Positions 1-13,120 of a stretch of 64,000 bases of DNA are shown piece by piece. The number at the start of each line of letters is the position of its first letter. Positions within the stretch are counted from its first letter, which is position 1. The position numbers were made by a program, and so were the translations under genes. The notes under the pieces were generated by a model, which was not told the origin of the DNA, did not search any database, and worked only from the letters and a program-made list of their open reading frames with translations. Source of the DNA: Populus alba (taxonomy: Eukaryota; Streptophyta; Magnoliopsida; Malpighiales; Salicaceae); the NCBI RefSeq assembly GCF_005239225.2, contig NC_133287.1, forward strand, positions 17,240,519 to 17,304,518, read 5' to 3'.

Positions 1-448
1 AAAATAGGGAGGCATGTTCCTAAACAATCTAGCCAAGTCTAATCGTATGTAAAACTGAACCCATTCCATGCATTTGGATTGTGCAGCATGCGGCTGTTTA
101 GATCATCTTACATGATGTGGCACAAACAATATGGATGTGTTGCCAATTTAAATGCAAGTAAACAGAGCTGATATGTGCATTACTCCTACCTAGGTTGTTT
201 AGATCTATTTCAGGTTTCTAAAACCTAAATTTCATGACATTTGATTGCTCTCAATCAGTTCTTTCTAATCCATTCTTTATACTTAGGAACATGTAGCTAA
301 ATATCATCATTGGAAAATAAATTTAAGGGAAAGGAAAAAACAAATCAAAACCGATTAGGTTACTTAATAGGTAACAATGTTGGTGGTTATCTATCATATC
401 AATCAAGAAAGCAACATCAGCGAGAATGACCTTAAGAGTGAAACTCAC

Positions 449-3400
449 CCATACGCATCAACAATATCTTGAAAAGCAGAAGTAAACTTGTTTGTGTGGA
501 AGTATGTAGGTGGTGACTCTGATGTATGTAGAACCTGGAAAATTGTTCCAACTTGTGAGTTGGAATCAAATGCAGCTCTCTGCAGTGCATCCTGGATCTG
601 CAGACATCAAGTTCAAACTTATTTTATATGCAATCCAATTCAAACGGTTTCATGGTCCGTATCAGTTCAGAAATGTGACTCAAGATTTCCCAAAACAATG
701 CCCATTAAAAATTAGTGTCAGGATTTACCAGGTTTGTAGCAAAAACAGGACTCCACCCCTCAGCAACAAGACACTTCTTGGTCACATCCAGGCTCAGCAT
801 GTTCATCGTGTGGTAGATGGATTTCTCCTTCCTCGCCTTCATGAGTTCGACAAGATTGTTAGTGGCTGAACATGATCTAAAGAGTGAAATATCATACATG
901 CAAAACAAAATTGAGTAAATACAACTATGAACAGACCAAAGTGTTCCACTGCACAAATTGATCACCAATAGTCTGCAACAATTTACTCTTCTGAAGCAAT
1001 CCTGCATCTATAGCGGTTCTCAGCTCAGCAAGCCTTCCTGAAACCTGCAATTTGAAGTGAGTGGACATATCATAATCAATCAGAAAAAGGTTAAAGGTTA
1101 ATAGCAAAAGCATAAAGCAGTTGAACATGTCTGACAATAACAATCTAGATATATGGACAATGGAAGTTTAAGATGTTTGGAGAAAAATGTGAATGTCAAT
1201 ACATGTAAATAAGCAAGCAGCAGTGTGACAAGACTTGGAAAGAGCAAAAATTGCAATTGTCATTAATGAGAACGAAACATCAACAAAGGTATAGCACGTA
1301 CTTCAGAGATCATTTGAACTTGTTTTCCAAAATCCTCAGTGAAAGAGTAACGATTTGCACCAAATACTTCACAAATTTTTAGTATTTTGGTCTTTGCTTT
1401 TTCTCCTGAATAAAAGACAACAAATACATTCTTCTCCACCTGTCAACATTCACAAATCAGAAACAAACATGTTAATGTGGCAAACAAAAATAGGTGACAA
1501 TCAAATTCATTTTCTCCAAGAAGTCCAGAATTCATCCACTAAACAATAAATAAAGAAAGGAACCAGTGACTTAAAATAAATCACACATAGCCCTCGCATT
1601 TTAACTAGAAATCTAAAAAAAGATTCACTGCTGGATTCAAATTTCAAACAAACAAGTGAATCATATACTAAAACTCAGGCAATTTGCATGGAAAAAATAG
1701 TATATGATTTGATTTGATTTGGATACTTGAAACAATTTACAGGAAGAAACATTATGTCATCACAGAGCCAAAGCCATTCAGTGAGCCACTTTTTTACAGC
1801 AGCCTTCATGCAATTAGGACTGTATAAGTGTATATAATGCATCAATGAGTGCAGCAGACAAACTTCTGATATATCATATGCGGCTGACTAGTACAAGTTA
1901 GCATGGGCATGTGCAGTGCAGGGACATGTACAAATGGGATACAGTAGTTTGGTAAAGTTACATTAATAGATTAAAATTGAGAATTACAACTGAGCTAGAC
2001 TAATAGAGATGAAATGATGACATGATGCACAATTACAGTTCATTATTGTTTCTGTGTCATAGATACATGAGTGTGTATAAGGAACAACAAAAAAAAAATG
2101 TTCAGCAGAAATGCAACCAAAATCAACCTTCTCTCCAGAAACAGGATCAATGACAGGTTCCTCTACGGCAGCCTGCCTGGTATACACATTACCCCGGGTA
2201 GCACGAAATATAATTCTTTCAAATAGCATAGACTTTTCTTTGGAAACAAGGCCAGTAATAAACCCCAACTTTACTTGTTTTGATGACTCAATTGATATTT
2301 CCTACAGAATAGCCAATCAACTATTATTGTTACAAATACAATTATGAGGATCAAGTAACTGCTACACTAGAAATCGGATAAAGAGACATTGATAAACTAA
2401 CAAGTAATTGAAACTCATACTCTGTCCTGTAATAGAGGAGTATCTAGTGATTCTTCGCCAGTTTGTTGGGATTCTATTTCCTTTTGCTGAGCAGTTGCAC
2501 TGCTAAAGGCAGAAGAGAAAAACCCACCAGCCTACCAAAAAAATGAACATCATTGTCTTGATTATTACCCAGCATTACTGTAACATTTGCTGATATGCAA
2601 ACAAAAATCTAATACATAAATGAAGTTCTGATGAGAAAAGGCACCAAAGTAGGGCCATGCATGATCATGAACCAAATTATGTAATGACAGAATATGAAGT
2701 CCTGAAAACATATAAAAAAAAAAAAAAAAGTTGAAAAATGGATGCCTGTTACATAAATATGCGAGACTTGATAAAGAAAAGTGACTGTTGATAGCATTTT
2801 GACTCCACTCTATAACACTAGATTAACACACATCACAGGAACTATGAAACTTGGTTTTACAGCACAAATGAGTTTCTCAATCATTGCAAGCAAGGCTGGT
2901 TAATTAATGAAATCCAAGACATGCACCATTATCTGTCAATCAAGGTTGCTTAAGAATGCAACTTGAACAAGAGGCTCAAAAATATAAACACTAGACATCA
3001 TACAAGAAAAAATCATTTGGTGAATTCCTTTATCTACTGATATCCATTACATCAGTTAAATGATTTCTATGTGTGCTCCAGGAAATGTGTTCTTTCCCCT
3101 CTTCCGAGTTTAGTTTACAATTTACCTTAAAATAAACCAGTCACAGCATGTCTACTTAAAATTATCAGAAGTGCCAGCTTCTCCATCGTGTGTCTACAAG
3201 TGCTAATAGCAGAATGATTACCAATGGGTCACATAACAAAAAATAGCCATACCTTGTTGAGGACAAGCTTATATTCCACAAGCTCATTATAAGAGCGCTG
3301 TAATTTTTCATTATTTGTGTTCATTTCAACCAGCTCTGCCTCAAATTCCCCAAGTTTTACCTATGACAACCAAAACAAAGCAAAATAGTAAGGGCATGGC

Positions 3401-4416
3401 CCATCTAAAACATTTCTAGCAGCACATTCAACTTTGTAGCATACCTCTAGGTCATCCACATCAATCTCAGTTTGTGTCATAGGTTTAGTTGAAGGTGTAA
3501 CACCTGCCTTCTCCATTTGTTCCTTGAAAAACCGTAGCTTTCGAGCCATCTCTCCAAATTTTTTGATCTTACAAGAAGGGGGGGAAAATCAACATTTCCA
3601 CCACTAAAATCTCACTCCATTACCAACTATAAAAAGGCATCATAAAACAGATATCTAAGGTACACTTTAGTCTGAGAAAAAATCTAAACTAGAAAATGCT
3701 ATCAGATACTAAATCATGAGATACTCCCAATCCATGAAAATAGTAGTGATTAAGAGTACAATATGCATTTAAAATTCTTCTCAAACTCAAAATAGGTAAG
3801 AGCTCGGAATGGACTCAGAACATAACACACCTGAGCAGCATAAGTTCTCTGAAACGGACTCTTATCTGCATTGAGCTGCAAACAGGAAATAAATAAAAAC
3901 ACAATTAAAGCTCAATATCAATTATCACATCAATCGCATCACGTTCTTTCACTACCAATCCCAAGAGAAACAATATTTTACCTACATAAACAAAAACCCT
4001 AACAACAAAAAAAAACGGAGTTGCAGTCTTTATTGAACTCCTTTTTATTCTCCATGTAGCCATCAGATTTCACAAAATCACATTTCGAATTTCGATTTAA
4101 TTATAATTTAATTACAAATAAGAAAGATTACCAGCAGCACGGAAAATAATAGTAAATAAATAAGAAATCCAATTCGATAAATGAACAATCAATTCAGCAT
4201 CAATTAGAAGAAGATAAGGAGAGATGGATACAAAAATGAGAGAGATGAATGTGTACGGACATCTTTGAATTGGACGTGACCGAGGTCGCCGATGTAAGAA
4301 ACAGTGTGGTGAGCAGATTCGATAGGGATGATAAGCTGCACCAATTGCATCGCTTCTGACCTGAACAGATCCATCGGCGGACAGCATCCTCCTCCTGCTA
4401 CTCTTGCCTCCGCCAT
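449..4416 (-). CDS. VHA-a: V-type proton ATPase subunit a, N-terminal part (partial)
   Basis: Membrane subunit a of the vacuolar/endomembrane H+-ATPase; its N-terminal cytosolic arm acts as stator and its (absent) C-terminal half carries the proton half-channels. Ten exons keep phase: 4261-4416, 3831-3875, 3445-3567, 3253-3360, 2421-2531, 2128-2301, 1302-1439, 937-1044, 729-836, 449-597, giving about 406 residues. Recognisable family blocks are [20 protein letters not shown] near residue 15, [32 protein letters not shown], and [13 protein letters not shown], ending at [13 protein letters not shown]. The start is the first ATG before the conserved block, with a plant-specific extension of about 14 residues. 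The last visible exon ends in phase 2 and 1-448 is intron; the membrane domain lies beyond the left edge. The exon 729-836 has an alternative acceptor 29 nt upstream, but the chosen one matches family spacing. Isoform (a1, a2 or a3) is not resolved. Confidence 0.93.
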
Positions 4417-5450
4417 TTCCTTTCCCTTCCTCTCCTATCCTGGACTCGATTTCTCTCTCTGTATCTCGCAAGTCACAGAGATTGAATGAGATTTTTTATG
4501 AATTTATTTACGGGGTTACTGATTCAATCAGGTGAAATTGTTTTCTTTTAAAAAAAAAAACAAAGACAAGAAAAAAAAATAGCAGAGGAGACGTGAGGGA
4601 ACAGAGGGAGGAGATGTCGTTTATTTTCTTTTAAGCGAACTACCACCGTACCACGTCACCTTGCTTACAAGATTTGGTTGTTTTACAGTTATATCCTTGG
4701 ATTTTTTTTTCTGTTTTTTTTTTTATTGGATTATATATTTCACTTGTTTTTAAACGAAAAAACAAAATAAGAGAATCCTATTTTAGGACGTTTCCTTTCA
4801 GTTTCGTCTTAGATAAATAACGAATACAGACATTGCATTCCATAAATAATAATAATAATAATAATAATAGTAGTAGTAAGTAGTAATAGTAATAATCTCT
4901 AATATATATAGATTCCAAATTAATCTTTTTGAATAAGATTAATTATGAAAATATTAGTAGATGAAAATATCTTAATGTCATGAAAATACACGATAATAAT
5001 CTTTTATTTTATAACATTAATCATTCATTTTATGAGTAAAATAGCCTAATTATACAGGTGTGAAATATATTTTGCTCTGACCAATGATTTACTAATCTTT
5101 GATGAATGGCAAATCACAATAATGCTACATTGAATCGAGGACCCACAAGGCTAATCATGAAAAATATAATTTAGAATGAATACCATATTATATATATATA
5201 TATATATATATATGACTTTATGAAACTAGAGTAAGTTTTTACAGATATTTTTTTTTAAGTGAGAGAGAATAAAGTTATTATCTTTAGTAATGGATGTGTT
5301 ACAAATGCTATTTAAAAGAATGATTAAGACTAGTTTAATTAATCATTATTAATTAAAAGATAATGGAATTGAGTTTGGAAAGAGTAAAAGGTAAAAATAA
5401 TCAAAACATTTAATTTTGGTTTTTTAATATATTTATTAGAAAATAAACCT
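4417..5450. other. 5' flank of VHA-a and AT-rich spacer
   Basis: The first 200 bases are the expected 5' leader and promoter side of the VHA-a gene, with a CT/GA-rich stretch near 4425-4475. Beyond that are simple repeats: an AAT/AGT microsatellite around 4847-4898 and a TA run around 5191-5213. No gene is visible. Confidence 0.6.
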
Positions 5451-5459
5451 CGAATCTAC

Positions 5460-7000
5460 TCCAAAGCAATGTCTTGTACGAAACTTTCTTATTGCAGGAA
5501 GGCGGTCGATAATGAAATTAAATCCATTATGAATAATTATATATGAAAACTAGTGGATCTTTCTTCTAAAAGTAAATCACTAGTTCATAAGTGACTCTTT
5601 AAAAAAAAAAAGAAAAAAAGTTGATGACACTCTTGATAAATATAAAGCTACACTTGTTGTTAAAGGTTTTAAACAAAAGTTGTGGATGGTTTTGACATAT
5701 ATTCACTCATGTCAAAAATAACTTTCATTCGAATATTAATAGTCATTACAATTATTAATAGGCTTGAAATATATCAAATAGATATAAAAACAACTTTTTC
5801 AAAATAATGACATTTATAAAAAAAGGTTTATACATTAAACAACCTGAGGGGTTTATTGTCAATAGACAAAAAGAAAAAGTTTGTAAACTTGTCAAATCAT
5901 TATATGATTTGAAATAAGCATCTAAACAATGACATGGAAAATTTAACAAGGTTATGTTATTAAATAAATTTAAAATAAATAAAGTTGATAGATGTTTTTA
6001 CGTAAGAAATATGGATAAATGTTATGTCATTGGATATCTCTATGTGAAAAATATTTATTTTAGGTAATAATGATCACATGATCAACTCTACTAAAAAAAT
6101 ATTATCTAAACAAGTTTAACATGAAAGACTTGGGTATTGCAGATTTTATAATAGAATTAAATATTACCAAGACATTTGATAGATTAGTATCATCTCAATC
6201 TCATTATGTTGAGAAAGTTCTCGAAAAATGTTTTAAAGAATGACAATAACACTGTAAAAATATTAATGGACATAAGTGTCTATCTACTCAAAAATAAAAG
6301 CAAGATATTAATAAGCCAATTAGAATATTCTTGGATAATTAAGAGCTTGATGTACATTATAAATTGCACAAAACCTGATATTGCTTACTCAATCAGCAGA
6401 CTAGGTAGATTTTTAAGTAATCCAACTATAGATTATTAGAAAGTAATACGAAGGGTACTCATATATTTGAGGTACAATGTTGACTATGGGATGCACTATA
6501 TTGGTTACTTGGCAGTACTATAAGGATATAATGATGTTAAATGAATATCCAACACTAAAGATTCAAAATCCACAAATAAATAAGTCTTCACACTTGATGA
6601 ATTAGATGTGTCATAGAAATCTTCTAAACAAGTATTTATCACTATATCCATAACAAAATCAAAGTTTATTACTCTTGATAAAACTGTAAAGGAAGCCGGA
6701 TGAATTTGTAATTTCTTAGAGGATATATCATGTTAGCCAAAAACCAGTGCCAATTATTCATGTTCATTACTCCAGACAGTCAGTAATTAGAAAGGCATAA
6801 AATAGTATGTATGATGGTGAGTTTATATGTATATATATAATACCATCAAGTACTTGCTCTCAAATGAAATTATTTCCATTGACTTTGTGGTAAAGTCAAA
6901 AGAAAATATTGTGGATCTATTAATTAAAAGTTTGTTAAGAGAGCTTGTGTATAATTCATCAAGAGGAATGAGCTTAAGGCTTTTAAAAGATGAAAGAATG
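5460..7000 (+). pseudogene. Ty1/copia pol relic (reverse transcriptase to RNase H)
   Basis: A degenerate copy of the 3' half of a Ty1/copia polyprotein. In broken plus-strand frames one can follow the order of a copia RT: a DKYKA-like block near 5635, the VCKLVKSLYGLK-like block near 5880, a VEKVLEK-type block near 6210, the MYIINCTKPDIAYSISR block (6350-6405), then the RNase H stretch and an ADPLTKGL-like tail (about 6910-6985). Stops and indels interrupt it throughout; the longest open piece is 6206-6439. No gag, protease or integrase is visible, and no 5' LTR. It is an old, immobile fragment. Confidence 0.85.
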
Positions 7001-7579
7001 TAATGATGGTAATCATATCTAATTAATTGGAGATCCCAAGATTTAGATTCAAATGAAAAACTAAGTCATATAACATTTTCGGTAGCACTAGAAAATATTA
7101 TTCCATGCTTATTCCTATAATAAAATAAGTGTTAACTGTAGTGTGATAAAAAGTGAGCCGAACTCTTAATTATTTTCTTATCTTAGTATACCAAGTAGAG
7201 TATAACGTAATATTTTTAATGAAATATCACTAATATTAATGAGAAATATGGTAATTTCTTTAAAAATTTTGATAAAGGCTAAGTGCACTCATGAATTCAA
7301 GAGTTTTTCAAGGTCAAAATGAGCGCAACAACGAGAACTAAATGAAATATCTATGAGAAAACTATATGAATACTATTGTCTTGGCTTACACAAATTAATG
7401 AATAGTTCAAGACATCGCATTCACTATTTAATCAAGTAAAATCCATTAGTATTTCACTAAGAAAGGTCCAAAGCCAAAAGCTACCTATTTTGATATAGTA
7501 ATCTACCAAATCAGTATCTCTCAACAAATCTTTGAGTCGTTTTCAAACTAGTGAGATGATTTCCATTTATGCGAGGGAT

Positions 7580-7980
7580 TGTTGAAAATTTGTTTTAATA
7601 AAATAAATTATAGGTGAATAAGAAACTAATATCTAAAAACCTTTAGTTTTTTTTACAGAAAGAGTACCTTTGTTTTTTCTAAATTTAATTCTTGATTTAT
7701 GATGTCTAATTAAAGGTTGATGATCGTGGGATTAATTCTTCAACGTTTTAGCTTTCAAAATTTACTATAAAAGAGAGAGGTGAATGAAGAGTTTAATTTG
7801 AGATTATTATAGATTTTTCTACTCTTTCTGACCTTATTTTTAGTGTTTTTATTTTTTTTATGCTTTGATTTTTTTCCTTAAATCTAGAGCTTATGTTCAT
7901 CTTATTTAGAGATATTTAAGTTACATAATTTCTAGTTTAAACAACTTGTTTAGAATTGCTTCTAAACCAAGGTGGGTGTT
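7580..7980 (+). mobile_element. possible 3' LTR start of the copia relic
   Basis: About 600 bases after the relic's RNase H end there is a purine-rich GCGAGGGAT directly followed by TGTTGAAAATTTG. That is the usual arrangement of a copia polypurine tract joined to the 3' LTR. The right boundary is a guess because no second LTR is present for comparison. Confidence 0.35.
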
Positions 7981-10900
7981 AGAATTTTAAGAAATATATT
8001 GCAAATATTCTAGGTGCACAAATTAAAACAATAAAGCTTTAAGGACAAATATTTCATCATTGACAACAACACAATTAAAATTTATTATTTTAAAGTATTT
8101 CAATAAGCAAATATCTTTTTTGTTTTAATTTAAACATATTCTTGGGTTTATAGATTTAAACATGTATAATCTTTTTATTTTTATTTAGCATACCTTTATA
8201 ATAATAAACTATCAATCCATACTAATTATCTTTAAATTACAATATTATTACATAAACTAAACATATTTATACACTACTCTATATATATTTATAAACTTTG
8301 GTTTTCAAAAACATGGTGGCACAATCTATAAAGGTTGTGGTTGGGGTTGATTCTAAGGTGGCAAAGTGTGATTGGTTAGTTGGAGGAGTAATTGTAAGAG
8401 AGCAGTATGGTGTATCGGCATCTGCACAGGGTTCGAGTGGCCAGAGCATAGTATGTGTTGCAGATTGGGCTAAACGCGAGTTCAGGTGATGATGGGCTAC
8501 TTAGAGAAGAGTCGGAAGCCATTGATACAGATCTAGAGACTATTTAAGCATGGAGGGATGATACAAGAATTTCTTCCAGGTTGATTTCGCAGGGAATGGA
8601 GGTGACTTTTGCGCCAAATTATCTTGGTCTTGATGGGTTTGTTTTTAGTTATACAACATGTTTAGGAGTATGGTTATGATTATTTTTTAAAATGTATTTT
8701 ATTCGAAAATGTATCAAAATAATTTATATTTTTTATTTTTTTAAAATTATTTTTAATATAAGTGTATCAAAATAATCTAAAAATATCAAAAGAATATTAA
8801 TTTGAAGTAAAGAAAAAAATAAAAAAAAATTAAACTTTTTTAAAAATATTTTTAAAAAACAAAAATAACAACACCTTAATAAAATCTTAAAATGAGAGGC
8901 CCAATGGATAGGCTATGACTTCTGAATCCCAGGCTCTTGCTTTTATAACCACAAGACCCATAGCATGGCCGAAGCTGCTCATCATACGTCTATGTGTGTG
9001 AAATGAGAAAACAAACCAAAACACAGAATGACTGGTTAATTTCATCAATGAAAGAGCCATATATAGCAATGATTTTCTGGTTCTAATATACATGGATCAC
9101 ATAAGCTTGATTTGCAGGAGGAATTGGTCACATAATTGGATATAATTAAGAGACAATTAGAGTATTAATCTGCACCCAAGAAAGGAGTAAACTAGGACAA
9201 GAAATTATAGATGCCTAGATGATGTCGTTGGTACATAAACTAATTAGCAGATTAATTAATTAATCTCTATACTAGATTAAATCATTAAACACACGATACA
9301 GAACTGAAGCTTGCCTGCCATGAAATGTACAGTACTACACGTTACATTCAAATTTACATCCAGATATATACATCGGCAAGCCATCTTCACCATGGCCAGG
9401 AAGAACCTGGATGATCTTCGAAATACAAGAACCAGAATAATAATAATAATAATATATAAATTGCAAAACAGCGTTTAATCTGTTAATTTCAATCGTGTTT
9501 TTTTCTTACAAGTTTTGCAAGCATTCTAGTTATTCAGTGATCCTGCAACTTCATCCTCAAAGAAAGATAGAAATCTACCGCTTACCTCTCTTGTCTTTTA
9601 TGCCATGGCTGCAATAATACATGTAGTTACGTAGAAAATAATAGAAAAACACCATCTCTTTTCATGCAGGAGACATTTTGGCTCTCCATTTAATTATATT
9701 TACGCAGTACACCAGCTAACTGTTCGGGTATATATAGTACTAAAAGTATTTTATATATATATAGTACTAGAAGCTGCTGTATAGGGTAATAAAATACTGA
9801 CATTGAGTGAAGGATGGAGTTTTAAAATAATATATATATTGAATTTGATAAGCATAGGCATAGAATAGCACCCGTTAATTTATGCAGCTTAGGAACATAT
9901 AGGCGTATAATAGCCCGGAATGAGCATCTAGACTTTTATCCAAATAAATAATCATATCTAAAAAAAAAACATAAGAGGGGTTTCCTATGATGCTTAAGAA
10001 TATAAACAAAACAGTATTTATTTTTGTTTTGATTAATTTTATGCTTCTAGCACTAGTTGATTTGCTGTTAATTAATCATAGCTATAGAAGACAATCATGC
10101 TTGCTCTCCTTGCATCCAATGACGATCTTCGCCATTAATTTGAGTTTAGTAGCACTGTCTGAAGGGAAAATTAACAATTACCAGAAAGATGCAAGTTCAA
10201 GCATCGAAACTCTTCAACAGCCTAGCTAGCAAGCTCATAAACTAGGCTCCCTAGCTTTGTCTCTACTATAATATAGAAGATGGTGTGTTCTAGTTCTGAG
10301 CTCTTGTCATGCACAAGGTCTCGTTTTTTTATGAGATTTGATTTGCCTCTAAGAAAAAGAAAAGAATTTCAGAGCAGTTTGAGACAGCAGGAAACAGCAT
10401 TCTGCTCCCAGAGACACATTACCATCACAAAATGATGCCTAACAAAACAAAAAAAAGTACTTTATATGCTTGCTACCAAACTAATAATAAAATAGAAGTC
10501 CCATCTTCTATTTAATTATTAAAGTAAAGGATCGGTGCATATATCTTCTAGGTGAACATCATGAATAGGATTTTTCTTATTTGAGAAGAAAAAAAAAAAG
10601 GCTAAAGAACAGCATTCTCATAGGGGATGCTTGTGAGGTTTCTCAAGGCATGCAGGCCATGCTGTGTGTAAAGGTTGATGCTTGGGAGTGAGATTTAATA
10701 TGCTTTTCATTAAAATTTAATTAATCTTTTTAATGTTTTTTAATTGTTTTAATGTGTTAATATAAAAATTATTATTAAAAAAAAAACAACTGCTATAAAA
10801 CTAATAAACACCCTCATAATCTATTCACATAAAAACATCATTGGTTGAACCACCTCTTGTGTCTTTTGTCCCATCCAAATTGTTGTCTATCTTCCACGAG

Positions 10901-12207
10901 AAGTCATTTGATCTTTACAAGCAAAGGATCTTTAAAACTTTCTTTTCTACCTTTCTGAATGAGAATCCACTTAAAAATTTCTGAGTTAGGCGCAGCATCT
11001 TCACTCAATACCTAGCCATTCCACAACGACTCTTGCACCATGGTTCCATCTCCAAGTACAAGGGATATATTCGAGTGGCTGTGTCACTGAGAGGATCAAT
11101 CTTTTCCCTTAGTTTATTAATTAGTATGTTTGTCTCTTCAGCTAACATTAGAAAACCTACCTCAGCAAGAGGTTTGTGTAGCGCTTCCAGATAAAGTCAT
11201 CATCTCCAAAATCTCACAAAGATGCCTACCACAATATCTGTCTCTCCTTTTCTTTTTTTTCTGGTTTAAACCATTAAGTACATATCCAACTCTAGGGTTT
11301 AGCTTATGCTTTATAGTGAGAGTGTGCATGATTCTGATTCCCTCCTCTCCCTCGCAGAGAACAAAAGAATGCAACATTGAGTGCTAAACTAGAAGTGCAT
11401 TTTTCACTCAAGATCTATATTACCGTGACATACAAAGACAGTATCCTGTTAAGATCAGACACATGAATCAACGACAAGACATGATGACTATGCATGTCAA
11501 CGTAATATTAAGCATTTTCCTTCTTTCTGTGGTTAGTAATTCTAGTTCCTATTCAAGAAAACAAAATCAATAAAAGCTGATGACAAGCATTGCTGTACTG
11601 TTTCCTTTTTCTTACAGACGTTCCAAGTGGGTGTTTGTGTCTTCCTGAATATATTGGATTTGATGCACATGCATTGGTGAAACAACTATAATATATAAAC
11701 CTGTAAAAGCTATCTTAATTACTAAAATCTTCGTAGCTTCTCTATAAACACACAAAGAGGCAGATACAGTCCAGCTTAAGGCCGGCAAAGAAACGGATAA
11801 ACTGGAAAGGGTAGCTTCGAAGTTCATAAACAACAATTTAGGGAGATCGAAGAAACATTGAACCTGGGCTCAGAAGATAAAAAGAAACAAGGAAATCAAT
11901 AAGAAGACAAACTGAAATATCAGTCTGCAGGAGCATGCCACATTTAAAATATTTTAGACTAATTGAACATTAAATTATATATATAAATATATTAAGATTT
12001 GAACAAAGAACAAAATCTCCAGTTTATTCATTTCTAGTTCAATGGATACTCATAGGAAGAACCACAACCACGAATATGTGGCGATTTATGGTAATATAGA
12101 AGAGAGGAAAATCCAATTTATGATTGACAAAAAAAGTTGGGGATCGATCCTTTTAACATTTTAATTCCCTTCTTTTTGATAACTACAAAAATAAAGACTG
12201 ATGAGCC
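7981..12207. other. intergenic spacer
   Basis: AT-rich DNA with no gene I can support. A short open stretch at 8298-8489 lies in locally less AT-rich sequence (8300-8640) but matches nothing I recognise. At 8660-8880 and 10690-10810 are AT-rich, MITE-like segments of the kind scattered through the window, and an AAT microsatellite lies near 9437-9453. The part nearest 12.2 kb should hold the 3' UTR of the SRS gene. Confidence 0.5.
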
Positions 12208-13120
12208 CTAAGATTTTGGGTGCAGGAAAAGTTGCGTACCGGACATGGAAGCAGCAAGGGGAAATGGAAATGAAGGGTGTGCAAGAGATTCTGCAGCACC
12301 TGAAGTTGAAGCTAAAGCGCCAGGAGTTAGGGCATCTGCACTTGGGAGATTAGGTTCTTGAAGTTGTCTGGAAGAGCTTTCACCAAAGTAATAACGACTT
12401 TCATGAGGACCTTGATCGTAGAGAATCCCCTTGAAAACACGGCCTCCTATATTAACACTCGTTTGATATGCAAATTGATCAACTGATTCATCAATGGAGC
12501 TCACTCTAAAGCAACGAAATGTGACTGTTGAGTTCACTTCAGCAGGAAAATTCTCGATTTCTAAACCTAAGAAAGACCCAATATACACCATTAAAACTCT
12601 TAAAAATAAGCAAATCGTTAAAACAAAGATAAACTTCGTGATGAAAGATAAGGAGAATCATGTATATATATGCAATATGCTCTTTGTCATAGCTACACCC
12701 TTGACAGTAGAATAGAATAAAGAGTAGTACTACATAGCCACTAGCTAGGATTACTATGTTCATCACATACCTATCAAGCAAGTGATATGGTTTTCTTGAG
12801 TTTTTTCTTGACAATATCTAAATAGTACAGAATAGATCTAAAGGAACTGTAACAGTACCTGTTGAGGGATTTTCTCTGGGCCTTTTAGGGTTGTGTCCTT
12901 GAAGCTGCTGTTGTTGACAAGGCAAAAGATTTTGAGCCCTCTGTCGCCGTCTACAAGCTGGAACCCAAGTGCTCTTAACATGTGTTTGACACTGAAATCC
13001 TTTACTGTTACAGCATGTTCTGCATCTCATGTAAACACAGTCTTTCTTAGCTTGGTTTCCACATTCTTGACACCTTGAGCCCCCCAAATTACTTCCTTGT
13101 CTCATCATCATCATCACCAC
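12208..13120 (-). CDS. SRS: SHI-RELATED SEQUENCE (SRS/LRP1) family transcription factor
   Basis: Plant-specific nuclear regulator; family members (SHI, STY1, LRP1) act in auxin biosynthesis and the development of gynoecium, stamens and lateral roots. Two exons, 12859-13120 and 12208-12566, joined in phase (split Gly codon), give 206 residues. The first exon carries the RING-like zinc finger starting at [20 protein letters not shown] and continuing through [20 protein letters not shown]. The second carries the IGGH domain ([11 protein letters not shown] ... [17 protein letters not shown]). The name-giving His of IGGH is Arg here (CGT for CAT). At about 206 residues it is near the short end of the family. 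The start is the ATG before a run of Met codons (MVMMMMRQG); a downstream Met within this run is equally possible. Which paralogue it is cannot be decided by eye. Confidence 0.92.

Noticed and set aside
4847..4898. Regular short repeats considered as a CRISPR-like array
   Set aside because: Simple AAT/AGT microsatellite without spacers, in a plant nuclear genome.
8298..8489. 63-residue open frame in less AT-rich DNA
   Set aside because: No recognisable family and no flanking exons; noted only as an unassigned patch.
9987..10229. 80-residue open frame with a hydrophobic N-terminus resembling a small secreted peptide
   Set aside because: No conserved C-terminal peptide motif, and the start sits in AT-rich DNA without promoter signals; cannot be separated from chance.
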